Below are positions 1 to 11,301 of a stretch of DNA of 64,000 nucleotides, in pieces; position 1 is the stretch's first letter; every line of letters begins with the position of its first letter. Source of the DNA: Pseudocercospora fijiensis CIRAD86 (Eukaryota; Ascomycota; Dothideomycetes; Mycosphaerellales; Mycosphaerellaceae); contig NW_006921539.1 of the NCBI RefSeq assembly GCF_000340215.1, forward strand, positions 436,471 to 500,470, given 5' to 3'. The notes beneath the pieces are model-generated. The model did no database searches, was not told the origin of the DNA, and worked only from the letters and a program-made list of their open reading frames with translations. The position numbers and the translations under genes were made by a program.

Positions 1-17
1 TTCCTCCTCCGAAGAAG

Positions 18-459
18 TCACGAGGTAAGAGTGGCCTCGATCTCAGCCTGAGAAGTTTCACGGTTGAGAGGAGAAATGGTCTTGACACCAGCGCCGTTCT
101 TGTAGATGACGGCAGCTGGGAGAGTGTCGACGCCGAGAGCAGACTGGAAAAAAAATGTGCGTTAGGAGATGTGGTACGTTAGGTACTTGTGGATTGATGC
201 GAACCTTGAGGTCTGGGGTGGCGGACGCGTTGACGGCGTAGGTGTCGGTGGTAGCAGCGTGCTTTTCAGCGTACCTGGGGAGATTAGCTGCTGAGATCTG
301 AAGCGGAAGGTGATGGGAGTTCTTTTTGACTTACTCTGCAAGACGATCGGCGTGGATGCCTTCGAAAGCGCCGTCGACGATGTTGAAGAAGACGTACTTG
401 TCGGCAGTAGCCTTGGCAGCCTCGAGCTCGGCAGCGTTGGAGATGACCTTGTAACCCAT
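18..459 (-). CDS. Thioredoxin-like fold protein
   Basis: Three exons (335..459, 205..274, 18..143) encode 106 aa from an ATG at 459 to a TGA at 18-20. The introns (275..334 and 144..204) have GTAAGT/AG and GTTCGC/AG ends, and splicing keeps one frame. The C-terminal half has the cis-proline strand of the thioredoxin fold (VDTLPAAVIYKNGAG, residues about 69-83). There is no CXXC redox pair, so a classical disulfide reductase role is unlikely. It may be a redox-inactive thioredoxin-like protein, cytosolic because no signal peptide is seen. Exact function is unknown. It is divergently transcribed from the aldo/keto reductase at 856. Confidence 0.72.
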
Positions 460-855
460 TTTGAAAAGTGGCGAGGTTGTTTGATTAAGATGGTTGGATT
501 GATTGATTGTTGTGAGGTGATTGTGCTGTGAATGATCTGTTCCAGGGTGGTCGTCAAGGATGTTTATTCATATGTTGTCTCAGGTCCAGTATCGGTATTG
601 TCGACCTCAATGCAATGCAAGCCACCCTCTCGGCACGTCACGTACCTTAGGTGGTTATATAAGCTTTCGTCAGGTCGGGGGAATGGTATGGAGCTGAGGT
701 GCAAACATCCCGAGTCACCCCAAATCGGACCGAAACATCGGAATTCAACATGGATAGAATATGACTAGGGAGCGATTTCCACGTGGTAGTTCAGTGTGCA
801 ACGGACGGTCGTAAAAGTGTCACTGCTTCACAACTTACTTCACCAGAATTCCGAA
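460..855. other. Divergent intergenic region
   Basis: This is the shared upstream region of the thioredoxin-like gene (minus) and the aldo/keto reductase (plus). I see no coding frame with support and no repeat. Both promoters must lie here by position. Confidence 0.6.
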
Positions 856-1992
856 ATGTCACCCATGGCGATCGAACCAGCAGGCGATCCTGAGCACGGC
901 GCTTTCGATCGCAGTAAGTCTCGTCAAGATGCCATTTCTCACCTGTTCTGACGCGATGCAGATGACAATGCCGATGCTGTGGTCAGATCGATCAATGAGA
1001 CACATGTCACTTACAAGCGCTTGGGCAAGACTGGACTTCGTGTTTCTGTTCCGATACTGGGATGCATGAGTCTTGGTGACAAGCACTGGGTGCCATGGGC
1101 TCTAGAGGAAGACAAGGCCCTGCCGTTGCTCAAAGGCGCTTTCGACCTCGGGTTGAATTGCTGGGATACAGCTAATGTCTACTCCAACGGCAAAAGTGAG
1201 GAGATCATCGGCAAAGCAATCAAGACTTACCAGCTGCCGCGGCATAAGCTGGTCCTGTTGAGCAAATGTGGCGGCTACGTTGGGGAGGCTCCAAATGTCA
1301 AAGGCGACAGATACGAGAACGCCATCTCCAGATCCAAGGACTATGTCAACCAGGGCGGTCTGTCCAGATCTGCCATATTCGAGCAGGTTGAGGCCAGTCT
1401 AAGGAGGCTGGATACAACGTATCTGGATGTGCTTCAAATCCACCGCTTCGATCCAAATACACCGATAGAAGAGACCATGAAGGCGCTGCATGACCTGGTG
1501 AGCATTGGAAAGGTTCGGTACCTGGGTGCCTGCTCGATGTACACCTATCAATTCGCTCAGATGCAATTTGTTGCAGAGAAGAACGGATGGACCAAGTTTG
1601 TGAGCATGCAGAATCACTACAGCCTTTTGTACCGTGAAGAAGAGCGGGACATGATCAGGTTCTGTAATGAGACCGGAGTTGGCCTCATCCCGTGGGCACC
1701 GCTCGCTAGCGGTATGCTTACACGACCAGCTACGCAAAAGGTGCCAGAGGGTGATCGAGCGATCATCAACAGAGTGCAGGAAGTGGCCGAGAAACGGGGC
1801 TGGAGGATGTCGTATGTGGCCCTGTCGTGGATCAATAAGCGGGTGAGCGCGCCGGTGATCGATTTTGACAGAATCGATCGGATAGAGGAAGCACTTGCGA
1901 CTAAAGATAAGGAGCTCACGGCGGAGGAGGAGAAGTACGTCGAAGAGTTGTACAAGGCGAAGGATGTGGAGGGCATTCCCAGCCAGCGTTAG
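856..1992 (+). CDS. Aldo/keto reductase
   Basis: Two exons (856..913 and 962..1992) encode 362 aa. The 48-bp intron has a GTAAGT donor and a CTGAC branch-like site, and the start at 856 is the first ATG of the joined frame. The family is NADPH-dependent carbonyl reduction on a TIM barrel. The barrel opens with [10 protein letters not shown] (about residue 39). The catalytic tetrad is visible as Asp88 and Tyr93 ([10 protein letters not shown]), Lys121 (LLSKCGG) and His180 (LQIHRFD). The length fits the fungal YakC/VrdA-like group (versiconal hemiacetal acetate reductase relatives). That similarity does not prove a role in toxin synthesis, because no secondary-metabolite genes are adjacent. The substrate is unknown; it is probably cytosolic. 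Confidence 0.9.
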
Positions 1993-2758
1993 TCCTTTGA
2001 TAGTCGTCCTCAATTCTCATCTCGATAGCGTTTCATGCAAAGGGAATACAGTCGGCACTTTCCATCATTCGTTCTCAGGCTGAGATCCGAGGACGTGGCT
2101 TGACAGTAGACAGGCGAAAGCCGAGTTGCTTCATCATGCGCAGTGACAGAGTACCGGTTCGTTCATGGACCAGCTGATCTCCAGTGTATGCCCAGGGGTA
2201 AGATGCCGATACTTTCATAGCGGAAGCCATGCTATGAGCACGATTCTCGGGACAGAGTCATGAAAGTCAGGCTGAGTAATGAGCGCGTGAGGAGGACGGC
2301 GTCTCTGAGTCGCAAACTGAGGCACACGACCGCTTTCCTTCTTCGAGTGTCGGAGAATAGGCTGACCAATGGCTGAAGACCAGATTCCGCCCAAAATAGC
2401 AGCCGTAGTTTTCGAACAGCGACTTGACTGGTATCGGCCTATTTCGGCGCGTTCACGCGCCGCCAGGTCTCCGTCTCTGAGCAGTCTTGGCGCCGGTCAG
2501 GGGGAGCTGTTTATTGCCAGTCATGTGTCTTGGTGGACACGGGGCGAAATGCATCATCGACGCGAGAGCATGCTGGTTGTCTCTAGGACCCCGTTCGGTG
2601 CTGCTATGATGCCCGGACGACTCTCATAAAGTAGCAGCAAGACGTGTGAGTGAATGTTTCGTTCAAAACCCCGATCCTTGTCCTGTTAGTCATCTTCATC
2701 AAAATCCCCATCGAATCTTGATTGCCTCATGCGCCAAGAATGCAACAAGGGGGCGAAG
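1993..2758. other. Intergenic region
   Basis: This is the 3' flank of the aldo/keto reductase and the promoter side of the Zn2Cys6 regulator. Short open frames are present (for example 2369-2629) but lack any recognisable motif or intron logic. No repeats seen. Confidence 0.5.
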
Positions 2759-4984
2759 ATGTCGACGTCTACCTCGACAAAAGACAAGAGGAGAAGAGAC
2801 AAGCCCACATTGAGCTGCACATTTTGTAGAGCTCGCAAGTGAGTAAAGTGTTGATCGAAGGCGTACGTGACGCTGACCCCGATACAGGCTCCGATGTGAC
2901 CGCCAAAGTCCTTGCAGTGCATGTGTGCGAAGAGACAAGCCTTCTGACTGCAATTATACGTCGACAGAGCAAGAGCGTCGAGATGCAGTCGACTACAGGC
3001 CGGCCCATGCACGAGGTCCTCATAACCGGCAGAGAGTTGCTCGACTTGAGAAAATGGTCACCGAGATGAGAGATATGATGCAACACTCTGTCAATAATCC
3101 CAGACCAGAACCTACACAGACTCCCGCAAACAACGTCCCTCCAATACCACAGGCTCCTCTTGGACCAGTCGATTTCCATGCAAGCGAGGCTCCGAATATG
3201 GGCAGCCTGAGTACCGACGACAGCAATCCGATCTACGTCGGTAATACTCATTGGAGCACGATTCTGGATGATCTGCAGCAACTCAAAGACGACTTACCAG
3301 ATGAACTTTCGAACAGCAGTGGGAGCCCGGAGCCCTCGCAATCAGACACAGGCACACAACCAGAGCCGACAGCGGCAGCAGCAAGAATCTCACTTCTTAA
3401 CACTGGACCATGTTTGCCCAGACATCAAATATTAGCCATGATCCCACCTCGGAAAGTCGTTGATCGACTGATTTCCCAGTTCTTCAATTCGTTTGATTTA
3501 GCGTCTTGTAAGCATTGCGCCGCTCCGCAACAGTGAACGTCTGTCCCACTAACCTTCTTCCTCTGCAGTCATACTTTCACGAAGCAATTTTCTCTCCGAG
3601 GTGAGTCCCCAGTTTCGCTTTCTGGGACGGCGGCTGATATTCGCCGCAGTACTCCAACTTCTGGAACAATCCTGCTGCAGCACCCATCATGTGGGCCGGT
3701 CTTCTCTTCAGCATGATGACCATGTCTGCCCTGCTCCAGCAGCAGGAAGGCGGTGCGAATAGCTCCACGCCAGATTTGACTCCCGACATGCTGGAGACAT
3801 ATCGGACATTGACCATTCACTGCCTGGTCGCCGGCGACTACCTGAACCCCACTCGATACACAATCGAAACACTCATGATCCACTTTGCCGTCGACCAAAA
3901 CATCAACGGCGACGTCTGGATTGGGAATTACCTCCTCTTAGGACTGATCATCCGCATAGCATTCCGCATCGGACTACATCGAGATCCCCGACATTGGCCA
4001 ACCCTTCGACCGCTGCAGGCAGAAATGAGAAGGCGAATCTGGACGAGTCTCTACCATATGGACTTCTTCACGAGCACTCAGGTCGGCTTGCCACGCTTGA
4101 TCAAGGATTCATTATGCGACACAAAGCCACCCGCCCATCTGTTCGAAAACGACCTCACCTTTCAACATGACCAGGTGCCGCCCGAACGACCGTGGACGTC
4201 TCACACACCGCTGCTTGGTCTCATCCAGCGAGACGCCATCGTCAAAGTAGCGTCAGAGATATACGACGCGACGGAGGCCGCACATACATCACCCTCAGCC
4301 ATGCTAACCCTCGACGCCAAACTCCAAAGAACCATCGCCGCGATGCCCACCTGGCTGCGCCACCGACCCCTCGAACTCTGCATCGGCGAAAACCCCAGCG
4401 CAATCCTCAACCGCATCTTCCTCGACATCCTCATCCAAAAAGCCACCTACCTCCTCCACCGCCGAAGTTTCCTCCAAAACCCCTCCGCCCCCAACTCCAC
4501 CACCCTCTGCATAAACGCCGCCCTGGCAATCCTCCACCACCAACGCACCCTCAGCGAAGAAATCGAACCGGGAGGCCTCTGGCACCACCTCCGCTGGAAA
4601 CTCTCCACCCCCTTAACCCACGAATTCCTGCAAGCAACCACGATGCTCTGTTTCGCGCTGCGAAAGCTCGACACCGACAGCGACAGCGACAAAACTCCCG
4701 CCCTGCAAATCTCCCAAACCCTCTCGAGCGCGAAAAGCGTATTTGAGAAATCCGCGCATCGATCGCACGAAGCGAGGCGGGCGACGAAAGCGATCGCGAC
4801 GGTTCTGAAGCAGGATCTTCTGGTTGATCAGATGACTCCTCCTTCTTCCGATGCGTTTTTTGAGGGGATTTCGGCGTTGGAGTATCTGGGGAATTTCGAT
4901 TATGGACAGCAGAAGAATATGTGGTTGCTTGATGATGACGATACTTCTGGGGTTTTGGGATTTGGATATGGATATGAGTGGTGA
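2759..4984 (+). CDS. Zn2Cys6 fungal-specific transcription factor
   Basis: Four exons (2759..2838, 2888..3507, 3569..3600, 3650..4984) join to 688 aa. The first intron interrupts the zinc cluster and is confirmed because splicing restores all six cysteines: C20, C23, C30, C36, C39, C48, with the basic stretch RARKLRCDRQ. A short basic/coiled linker follows (RVARLEKMVTEMRDMM). The central fungal_trans domain lies at about residues 215-480, with the typical segment RIAFRIGLHRDP and RRRIWTSLYHMD. The tail is acidic and aromatic. The protein is a nuclear DNA-binding regulator. Its target genes are not evident; the neighbouring aldo/keto reductase is only a positional candidate. The 32-bp third exon is unusually small but keeps the frame. 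Confidence 0.9.
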
Positions 4985-5489
4985 GGAGCTTTTTGAGGGG
5001 GTGGGGATTGAACATGTTGGTTGATTGGAATGGGGAAAAAAATGAAAAGTCGGATAGGGATTTATTTGTTGGGGGAGGGGGGGGGGGGCTTGGTATGTAT
5101 ATTACCTGCTTTTTGAAAAAAAAAATTTAGAAAGAATCTTTAGAAAGAAAGAGGTCAAGAATCGCAGTCGGAAGATAGAAATTCAAAGGTATCCGAATGT
5201 TAACCCACCGATAATGGCAAGTTTCGAGAAGAGAGAATACATACCTCTACAATTGAAAAACAACAGAAGCTTTCAGCACGAACTAGAAAGAAAGAAATGA
5301 GACTACACCGTAATCACGACTCATCACTCACTTCCAATAGCAAGCTCATAGTTATGCGTAGCGTAGCGTAGGTATATATCACATCATGCAATACCCCTTT
5401 TGCACCGCGGAGCACATCCATCCATCCATCCCACCAGCCAGCCAGCCCTTTCCCATCCGCAGGTCTTGCTTGGTATCGTTCATCATCAT
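4985..5489. other. 3' flank with poly-G tract
   Basis: This is the convergent 3' region between the Zn2Cys6 regulator and NPL4. It contains an almost pure G run at 5071-5088, an A10 run near 5117-5126 and low-complexity CATC repeats near 5418. No supported gene. Confidence 0.55.
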
Positions 5490-5656
5490 CTATCCCTTCT
5501 TCAAATTTCCCAACCCATCCCCATTCCCATTCGCACCCGCCATACTCATACCCTTAATCCTCTTGGCCAAAACCCCCTGATCCACCACACTCCCTCCAAG
5601 TCGCTTATCAGGTCTCGCTTTAAGCTCATGCAAGATGGCAATCAAAGATTTCCAAC
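5490..5656 (-). other. Possible alternative last exon of NPL4
   Basis: Immediately downstream of the NPL4 stop codon, the sequence TTCTAG|GTTGG looks like a splice acceptor. It is followed by 55 open codons starting WKSLIAILHELKARPDKR and ending at a TAG at 5490-5492. If spliced from CCAG|GTTGGG (donor G at 5809), it would replace the canonical end [11 protein letters not shown] by GWKSLIAILHE plus a longer tail, in frame (638 aa in total). The donor GTTGGG is poor compared with other introns here. It may therefore be a minor isoform or a relic of a tandem exon duplication. Confidence 0.4.
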
Positions 5657-5774
5657 CTAGAAGCGCAGAAAGAAAGAGATTAGTCCAGTGTGTCCCACAA
5701 CAAGATTCCTAGCGCTCTGCGAATGCGAAGAATGTGATACAAAAAAAAGTGTGTGCTTTTTTTGTGCAATAATT

Positions 5775-7622
5775 CTACATCTGCAGGATCGTTTCAAGAG
5801 TAGCCCAACCTGGAGTATGCATGAGAGTAGCGCCGAGCTGGGCGTCTTTTTGGATTGCAGTTTTGCAGAGGAGGTTGAGTTCGTTCTGGAAGAGGAGGAC
5901 ATGTTAGTGAAATTATATGGAGCGGGCGGGGATGATAGTGGTACTCACATCACTGAGCACGCCGAGTCCGGCGATGTAGCACAGGGCATGGAAGTCTGAT
6001 ACGGCAAGGACACCTGTCGTGCTGTCTAGCGAGACCTTGCTTGCGCCGGCTCTGAGGTGTTTCTGTAGATCTCTAGTCTCTTGTGCCTGGCCAAGAAGTT
6101 CACGATTCTCGACCGTGAAGTCGTTCTTGGCAAAGAGAGGATTTGGCTCGTTCGGGAAGCCGTGAGTGAGGGTGACGAACAAATACTCCACCGGGAATGA
6201 GGGCTTCGCATTCTCCTGGACGTTGGCACCGTACTCGTTGATTCTCCGGTAGAAGACTTCTGGGATGTATTTCTTCTGTCCGAGCTGCTCGGCTTCTTCC
6301 TCGTCCTGGACGAGCATGACACTCGGGTCTGCAGAAGGCTCGACAATTTCCGCACGCACCATCTCTACGGCGGCGTTGGAAGCCTGGTATGCTGCAATTC
6401 CGATCTGGCCTTCAGAGTCCCCAGAAATCACACAAGTCACGAAATTACTGCCAAACTGGCCGGTCTCACTCCATTTTGAGGGCCGAGGGTACTTGGCCTG
6501 GTACCGGGATGCAAAGCAGACCTCAAGCGAAGACAGGAAATACGAGTCGACGTGGCGCTTGCAGATGGCAGCACCTTCTTCCGGGTTCTCGGGGCTGATC
6601 AGGTCAGTAAAGACGACGCCGAGGCGTTGCATGCCAGTAAGTTCGGCGACCTTGTCTATTTGCGCCTCCTTCTCCCACTCAGTCATGGTGACGCCATCGA
6701 CCTCATCGCCTTGCGGTGGCTCGTAGATTGCTTCGACGACAGCCTTCGTACCAAGCGGGACCTGGTCGTATGCCTCGTATCTGCCGTATAGGAATCCTAT
6801 ACGCTGAACGCCACTCTTGCGCCAGAAGTCGATAAATCTATTGACAATATCAAACGATTGGAACTCCACGTGGTCGACCATGCGGTATTCTTGCGGCTGT
6901 AACGAGATTGCAGATGGCTGGCATTTTGTGCATATCTCGGCAGGGAATGGTCTGTGGCCGGAAGGGCAGTTCGGGTTGACGCGGTAGTATGGTTCGGTCA
7001 AAGGCGGCATGTACGAGCTTCCAGAATCGTACTTGTTCTTGCCGTGGTTGATTTTTCGCAGATATGCATGAAAAGACATGTGCTTGATCTTGTGCTCCTC
7101 AAGATAGCCCTTATCGTAGGGCTCAAGCGGCTGGCAGTAGTCGCACATGCCCTTGGGACCATGTCTGCACATCTTCTCGTCCTTCTTCCGCCTAATCTTG
7201 CCATCCTGCTTATCTAATCGATCGTCAAGCTCTGATTGCTTGACGGTCTCCCAAGGATTCTTGATAAGTGTTGGAGCTTTATTGATAGCAACACTGGACT
7301 GGAGCTCATTCTGGTTGACCTCGTTCCCGTTGAGCTTGTTGGCCGCAGCGCTGTGTCCGTTGGCGGTAGGTGCATCTTCCAGCTTGTAGTCAAGGAAGAC
7401 CTGAGTGCCGTGTGCAAGGCCTAGTCTACCAAAGCTCACGCCCTTCAACGACTCGATCGGTCTGGAATCTGCGCCGTGTGGTCGTGGGGAAATGGTGACA
7501 GTGGAAGGTATCACATTCTTCGGCAATTTTTCGAGGACCTGAGGAAGGACAGTAGGTATTTCGGCGTTTGAATCGATGGTGAGGCGGAACTGGCCCTCAC
7601 GGCTTTGGAACCGCAGTATCAT
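5775..7622 (-). CDS. NPL4: Npl4, cofactor of the Cdc48-Ufd1 segregase
   Basis: Two exons (5949..7622 and 5775..5885) encode 594 aa; the intron 5886..5948 has GTGAGT/CAG ends. Npl4 binds polyubiquitin and Cdc48/p97 to extract proteins from ER membranes and chromatin. Visible order: an N-terminal ubiquitin-like region (1-80), the zf-NPL4 zinc-binding segment ([20 protein letters not shown], residues 151-170) with a second set of metal ligands near 220-235 (CPSGH and CTKC), then the catalytically dead MPN-type NPL4 domain with VGFLYG-like ([10 protein letters not shown]) and [10 protein letters not shown] segments. It ends with the family's GWATL-x-TIL motif. It is divergently transcribed from SEC66, another ER-related gene. 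A second possible C-terminal exon lies downstream. Confidence 0.95.
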
Positions 7623-8209
7623 GGTCGGGGCGGTGGTGAGTGGGTGGGGCGGAAGGGTGGTGGAAGGGTGGTGGAAATGTTCGAGCGAACGTCGAAATCG
7701 AGAGGCGGTATGAGGAAATTCGTTACCGTATCGTGTGTGCCAGCGCCATACAGATACAGAATGTATGGAAGGTAGGAGGAGGTGGTGGTGGTGGTGGAGA
7801 AGGAGGAGGTTTTTGATGGATGTCGAAGTGATTGCTGTGGTGCAGGCAGCAAATGATTATGAAGCTGTCTGCTGGCCTAGATCGAACCTCGCGAAGTGAA
7901 GGTGAGCTGTTGCAAGCAAGCGAACGCGATGCGATGACGAACCTTCTGGCTCGGCCCGTCGATCCGGCGCAGGGCACGGCCTGTGACTTCCGCGATCTGA
8001 ACACCTAAGACAAAAAGAGCTCGCTTCCAACAATAAACCCAAGCTCAAAGAACACCTACCCACGACTTCCACCACGCTCCTTAACCACTCATACCGAATT
8101 CGGGGCAACGTCAGAACTACGCATAACTCCCACAACATCCCCCTCCAAACCGAACAAATCCATAAAACCAAAGACCCGCTCCCTTCGCGCCTTCGCGCCA
8201 ACAATAACC
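7623..8209. other. Divergent promoter region NPL4/SEC66
   Basis: 587 bp separate the two start codons. The region holds GGT/GGA-rich low complexity (7770-7815). No supported gene is seen. Confidence 0.6.
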
Positions 8210-9117
8210 ATGGCCGAAAACACCACCTTCAACTCCACCTTCAACAACAGCACAAACAGCACAAACTCCAGCTGGCAATCCACCACCCCCCGAACCTGGA
8301 CGGACTTCTGGCTCGGCCTCCTGTGGCCAATCCTCTACATAACCATCCTAGTCGGCTCCCTCTCGACCTTCTCCTCCCTCTACCGCAAACGCAAAACCGC
8401 CAAAGCCGCACGCCTAGAATCCTGGTTCCCACCGCACCGCCAACGCGACATATACTTAAGCCTGCTGCATTTAGAACCTCCCGAAGAAGAAAAACCGGGC
8501 GAGGAGAAGAAGAAGACGTTGAGTCGGGTTCCGGACAATGTGTTGAAAGCGGCGCTTCTGAAACGAGCGGTGGAGGATATTCAGAGGATTGTGCAACTCC
8601 GGAGTTCGAAGGCGGCACTGCAGACGCTGATGCAGAGGGGGAGTATCGGGGAGGATTTGTGGCAGAGGTTTTTGAGGGCGGAGAGGGAGATGGAGGAGGA
8701 GGTGAAGGATGTGGTGAATGAGGTGAGGAACAAGAAAAAAAAAATTCTAGCCGTGAACATTGTTGTGGTGGCGGAGATACTGACGTGATCTGATAGGCTA
8801 ATGCTTTCGCCCCTCAATGGGGCCAAGTCATCTTCCAATCCGCGAACGAAATCAATCAGAATCGATTGATGAAGGAACGGATTGCGGAATTGCAGGCTAC
8901 GACGGAAGCGGAGAAGGCGTGGTGGGATGAGAAGAGATCTAAGACTTCGGCGAGCTTTTTGAAGGAACTTGATGAGGCTGCTGCACAGAAGGTTGGTGCT
9001 GGTGCTGCGAAAGGGAAACACGGTAGTAGTGATGAGGATACTGTACTTGTAGAATCCGGAGGACCGGGAAGTACACAAGGGAGTATGAAGGGGCAGAAGA
9101 AGGGTGGGAAGAAATAG
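8210..9117 (+). CDS. SEC66: Sec66/Sec71-like subunit of the ER post-translational translocon
   Basis: Two exons (8210..8722 and 8797..9117) encode 277 aa, with an intron of GTGAGG/TAG type. Sec66 is a membrane subunit of the Sec62/63 complex that helps post-translational import into the ER. The N-terminus is short and rich in N-glycosylation sequons (NTT, NST repeats, residues 4-20), as expected for a lumenal tail. One membrane segment follows at about 34-57 (FWLGLLWPILYITILVGSLS). The cytosolic domain contains WFPPHRQRDIYLSLL and, after the splice, ANAFAPQWGQVIFQSANEI, a signature of the family. The lysine/glycine-rich tail is low complexity. The length is typical. Confidence 0.93.
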
Positions 9118-9849
9118 ATGATTTCCAGATCATGACGATTTGGGTTTGGAAGGATGGGATGGGTGGCTCAGGAGTCGAACGCTATTTGCATACTAGCATA
9201 GCATGTGGTTGGTCTCAGCACCAGAGTATCTGTGACGTGTAGATCAACGATGGCAGTGAGCATTTCTCCTCCTGGTATCATGAATCTTTGAACCTCATCA
9301 ACAGCTATCTATATTCAAGGCACTCATATGAGCATGATTCAACCTGAAGATAAATCCAAAAAGCACTTACTACAGCCATCCAGTCGTCTGAGATTTTAGG
9401 ACGATTCTGCGAGTCCAAGCCTCCCTCCATACCATTAGTTACAAGGACATCAGATACGAAAAAAGGCGCAGGTCTATAGTTCGTTCGGGTTTCATGTTCA
9501 GTGTCGATGAAAACGCAAAGCAAAACAGGAATAAATAGGAAGTTATATATAATCCCTTCACTTACTCACGTACAACTACAAGACTATTCTCATTCATACT
9601 AATAATCCACATCTCACGCCTTCGCCTTTCACTTTCGCTCGCTAACTTACTTATTCGTCTCAAGTCCCTCCTCCCAAATGCCAATGCCAATGCCAAAAAA
9701 AAAACTTTTTTTTTTCTTCTTCTTCGTCCATCATCATCATAAATCATAAATCATAAACCCCCCAACAAAAAAAAACTTTTCCCATGCCACCACCCACCCA
9801 CCTACTACTAACGCACCCCAAAAACCCTCGTATACCTCAACCTCTGGCG
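9118..9849. other. Convergent intergenic region
   Basis: This lies between the 3' ends of SEC66 (plus) and the F-box gene (minus). It has poly-A/poly-T runs (about 9695-9722) and a short TCATAAA repeat near 9740. Nothing coding is supported. Confidence 0.55.
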
Positions 9850-11301
9850 TCAAAGCACAACCCACCCCCTCTCCACCGCGCGCAAATACTCCTCCTCATC
9901 AACAGCATCCCAATTCACCCCATCCTCCTCCTTCCCATAAACACCCGTCGTCCCATACGGACCTTTCGTACTGACAACCTTCCCCCGAGGCCACTGTCCC
10001 CGACTCCGAATTTCCGCCAACACGAAATCGCCATGGACGAGAGATTTCTCGGGTTCGAAGATACAGCCGGCGAAGAAGATTTCGATGCGGAGAGCGTGGC
10101 CGAGACGGGTGCGGGAGTGGATGAGGGAGCGGGCGGACGAGAAGAGTTCTCGAAGGTGTGTGGCGCGGGAGTGAGGGGTGGGGGAGGAGGAGCAGAGGTC
10201 TGTGGCTCGGACTTGGAGTTCGCCTTGCCAGTGGACTTCGGGGGAGGCGAAGAGGTGGGAGCAGAGGTACGGGACGGAGATGGAGAGGTCGCGCATTTTG
10301 GGGAGGGAGGTGAGGAGGGTGCAGATGTGGGCGTTGCTGGGGAGGTGGCCGGGGTAAGGGTGGTAGAAGCCGTCGTCGGAGCGGGGGGAGTGTTCGAGGA
10401 CTTGGAGGGTGGAGTGAGAGGCTTTGACGAGGGCGAGCATGCCTGCGACGGAGATTGTAGAGAGGTTGGTGATGTCGAGGACTTGGAGGTTTGTAGCGGT
10501 GTGCGCGATGAGGTGGAGGTCGTCGTCGCAGATTGGTTTGTGGAGGGTGTTGCCGAAGATTTTGAGGCGCTTGAGGGCGCTGAAGTCGACGCGTGGGTCG
10601 TGTAGTGCGTTGGGGGAATTTTCTTTTTCGAGTGCTTCGGCTTGGTCCTTGGGTAGGCACACGGCTTGGAGCTCGAGAGAGTGGAGGGCGCTGCCAGTGC
10701 CGGTGTTGACGTTGAGCAGGTCGATCCAGTGCTCGGCGGTGCTGCGACGGAGCACCGTCCACGGCACGCTTAAGAATTGAAGCTCGTGGCATTCCGAGAC
10801 GATGGAGAGGATGAGTTTATCGGTGTCGGCAGTGTAGAAGCCATTAAACCACAGGCGTCGGACGTGTCTGGTCAAGTGTGGCATGTGGCGAAAGATGGCG
10901 TCGGTGGTCTTGAGGGTGCCGAATGGGTCGCGATAGACGGCGAAGCCAGAATGGTTGTCGATGAGCTCGTAAATGCTGTACTTTCGCCGGCCTCGCGATA
11001 CGGGCAGCTCGGCCCATCTCTCGCTGCCTCGCCATCGTCGCTCAAAGACATGCTCCAGGTTGTAGGAGAGCGCCCATTCGTGCCATGTCGAGCAGACTTG
11101 GCGGATCGAGGCGGTGGCGTCCCATCTCAGAGACTCGGCAGTGACGGGACCACGCACATATTTGGAAAGCTTGACCTTCTGCAGAGGAAGAGGTGCTTGG
11201 GAGAGTCCGTAGGTGTATCGCTCGCCCTCGGCCTGGTTGGCCTTGGTGGCCAGCAGCAAGATTTCCGAGAGAATTTCGTGCGGCAAGTCGTTGATCGGCA
11301 T
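9850..11301 (-). CDS. F-box / leucine-rich-repeat-like protein
   Basis: An uninterrupted frame of 483 aa. The first residues (INDLPHEILSEILLLA, 3-18) are a standard F-box, the Skp1-binding helix pair of SCF ubiquitin ligases. Further F-box-type residues follow near 62-75 (IRQVCSTWHEWALSY). Irregular leucine-rich repeats continue through the middle (for example LQVLDITNLSTISVAGMLAL, LTSLPKMRDLSISVPYL), and these usually bind the substrate. The C-terminal 60 residues have no recognised domain. The substrate is unknown. The opposite-strand open frames here are antisense shadows caused by the high GC content. Confidence 0.85.
   Translation of the reverse strand: MPINDLPHEILSEILLLATKANQAEGERYTYGLSQAPLPLQKVKLSKYVRGPVTAESLRWDATASIRQVCSTWHEWALSYNLEHVFERRWRGSERWAELPVSRGRRKYSIYELIDNHSGFAVYRDPFGTLKTTDAIFRHMPHLTRHVRRLWFNGFYTADTDKLILSIVSECHELQFLSVPWTVLRRSTAEHWIDLLNVNTGTGSALHSLELQAVCLPKDQAEALEKENSPNALHDPRVDFSALKRLKIFGNTLHKPICDDDLHLIAHTATNLQVLDITNLSTISVAGMLALVKASHSTLQVLEHSPRSDDGFYHPYPGHLPSNAHICTLLTSLPKMRDLSISVPYLCSHLFASPEVHWQGELQVRATDLCSSSPTPHSRATHLRELFSSARSLIHSRTRLGHALRIEIFFAGCIFEPEKSLVHGDFVLAEIRSRGQWPRGKVVSTKGPYGTTGVYGKEEDGVNWDAVDEEEYLRAVERGWVVL

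Noticed and set aside
2369..2629. 86-codon frame upstream of the Zn2Cys6 gene
   Set aside because: No similarity pattern seen; length is within chance expectation.
8241..8618. Minus-strand frame over SEC66
   Set aside because: It overlaps the well-supported SEC66 first exon and has no motif.
9784..10605. 273-codon plus-strand frame
   Set aside because: It is the antisense shadow of the F-box gene; the Glu/Gly/Val-rich translation is a typical artefact.
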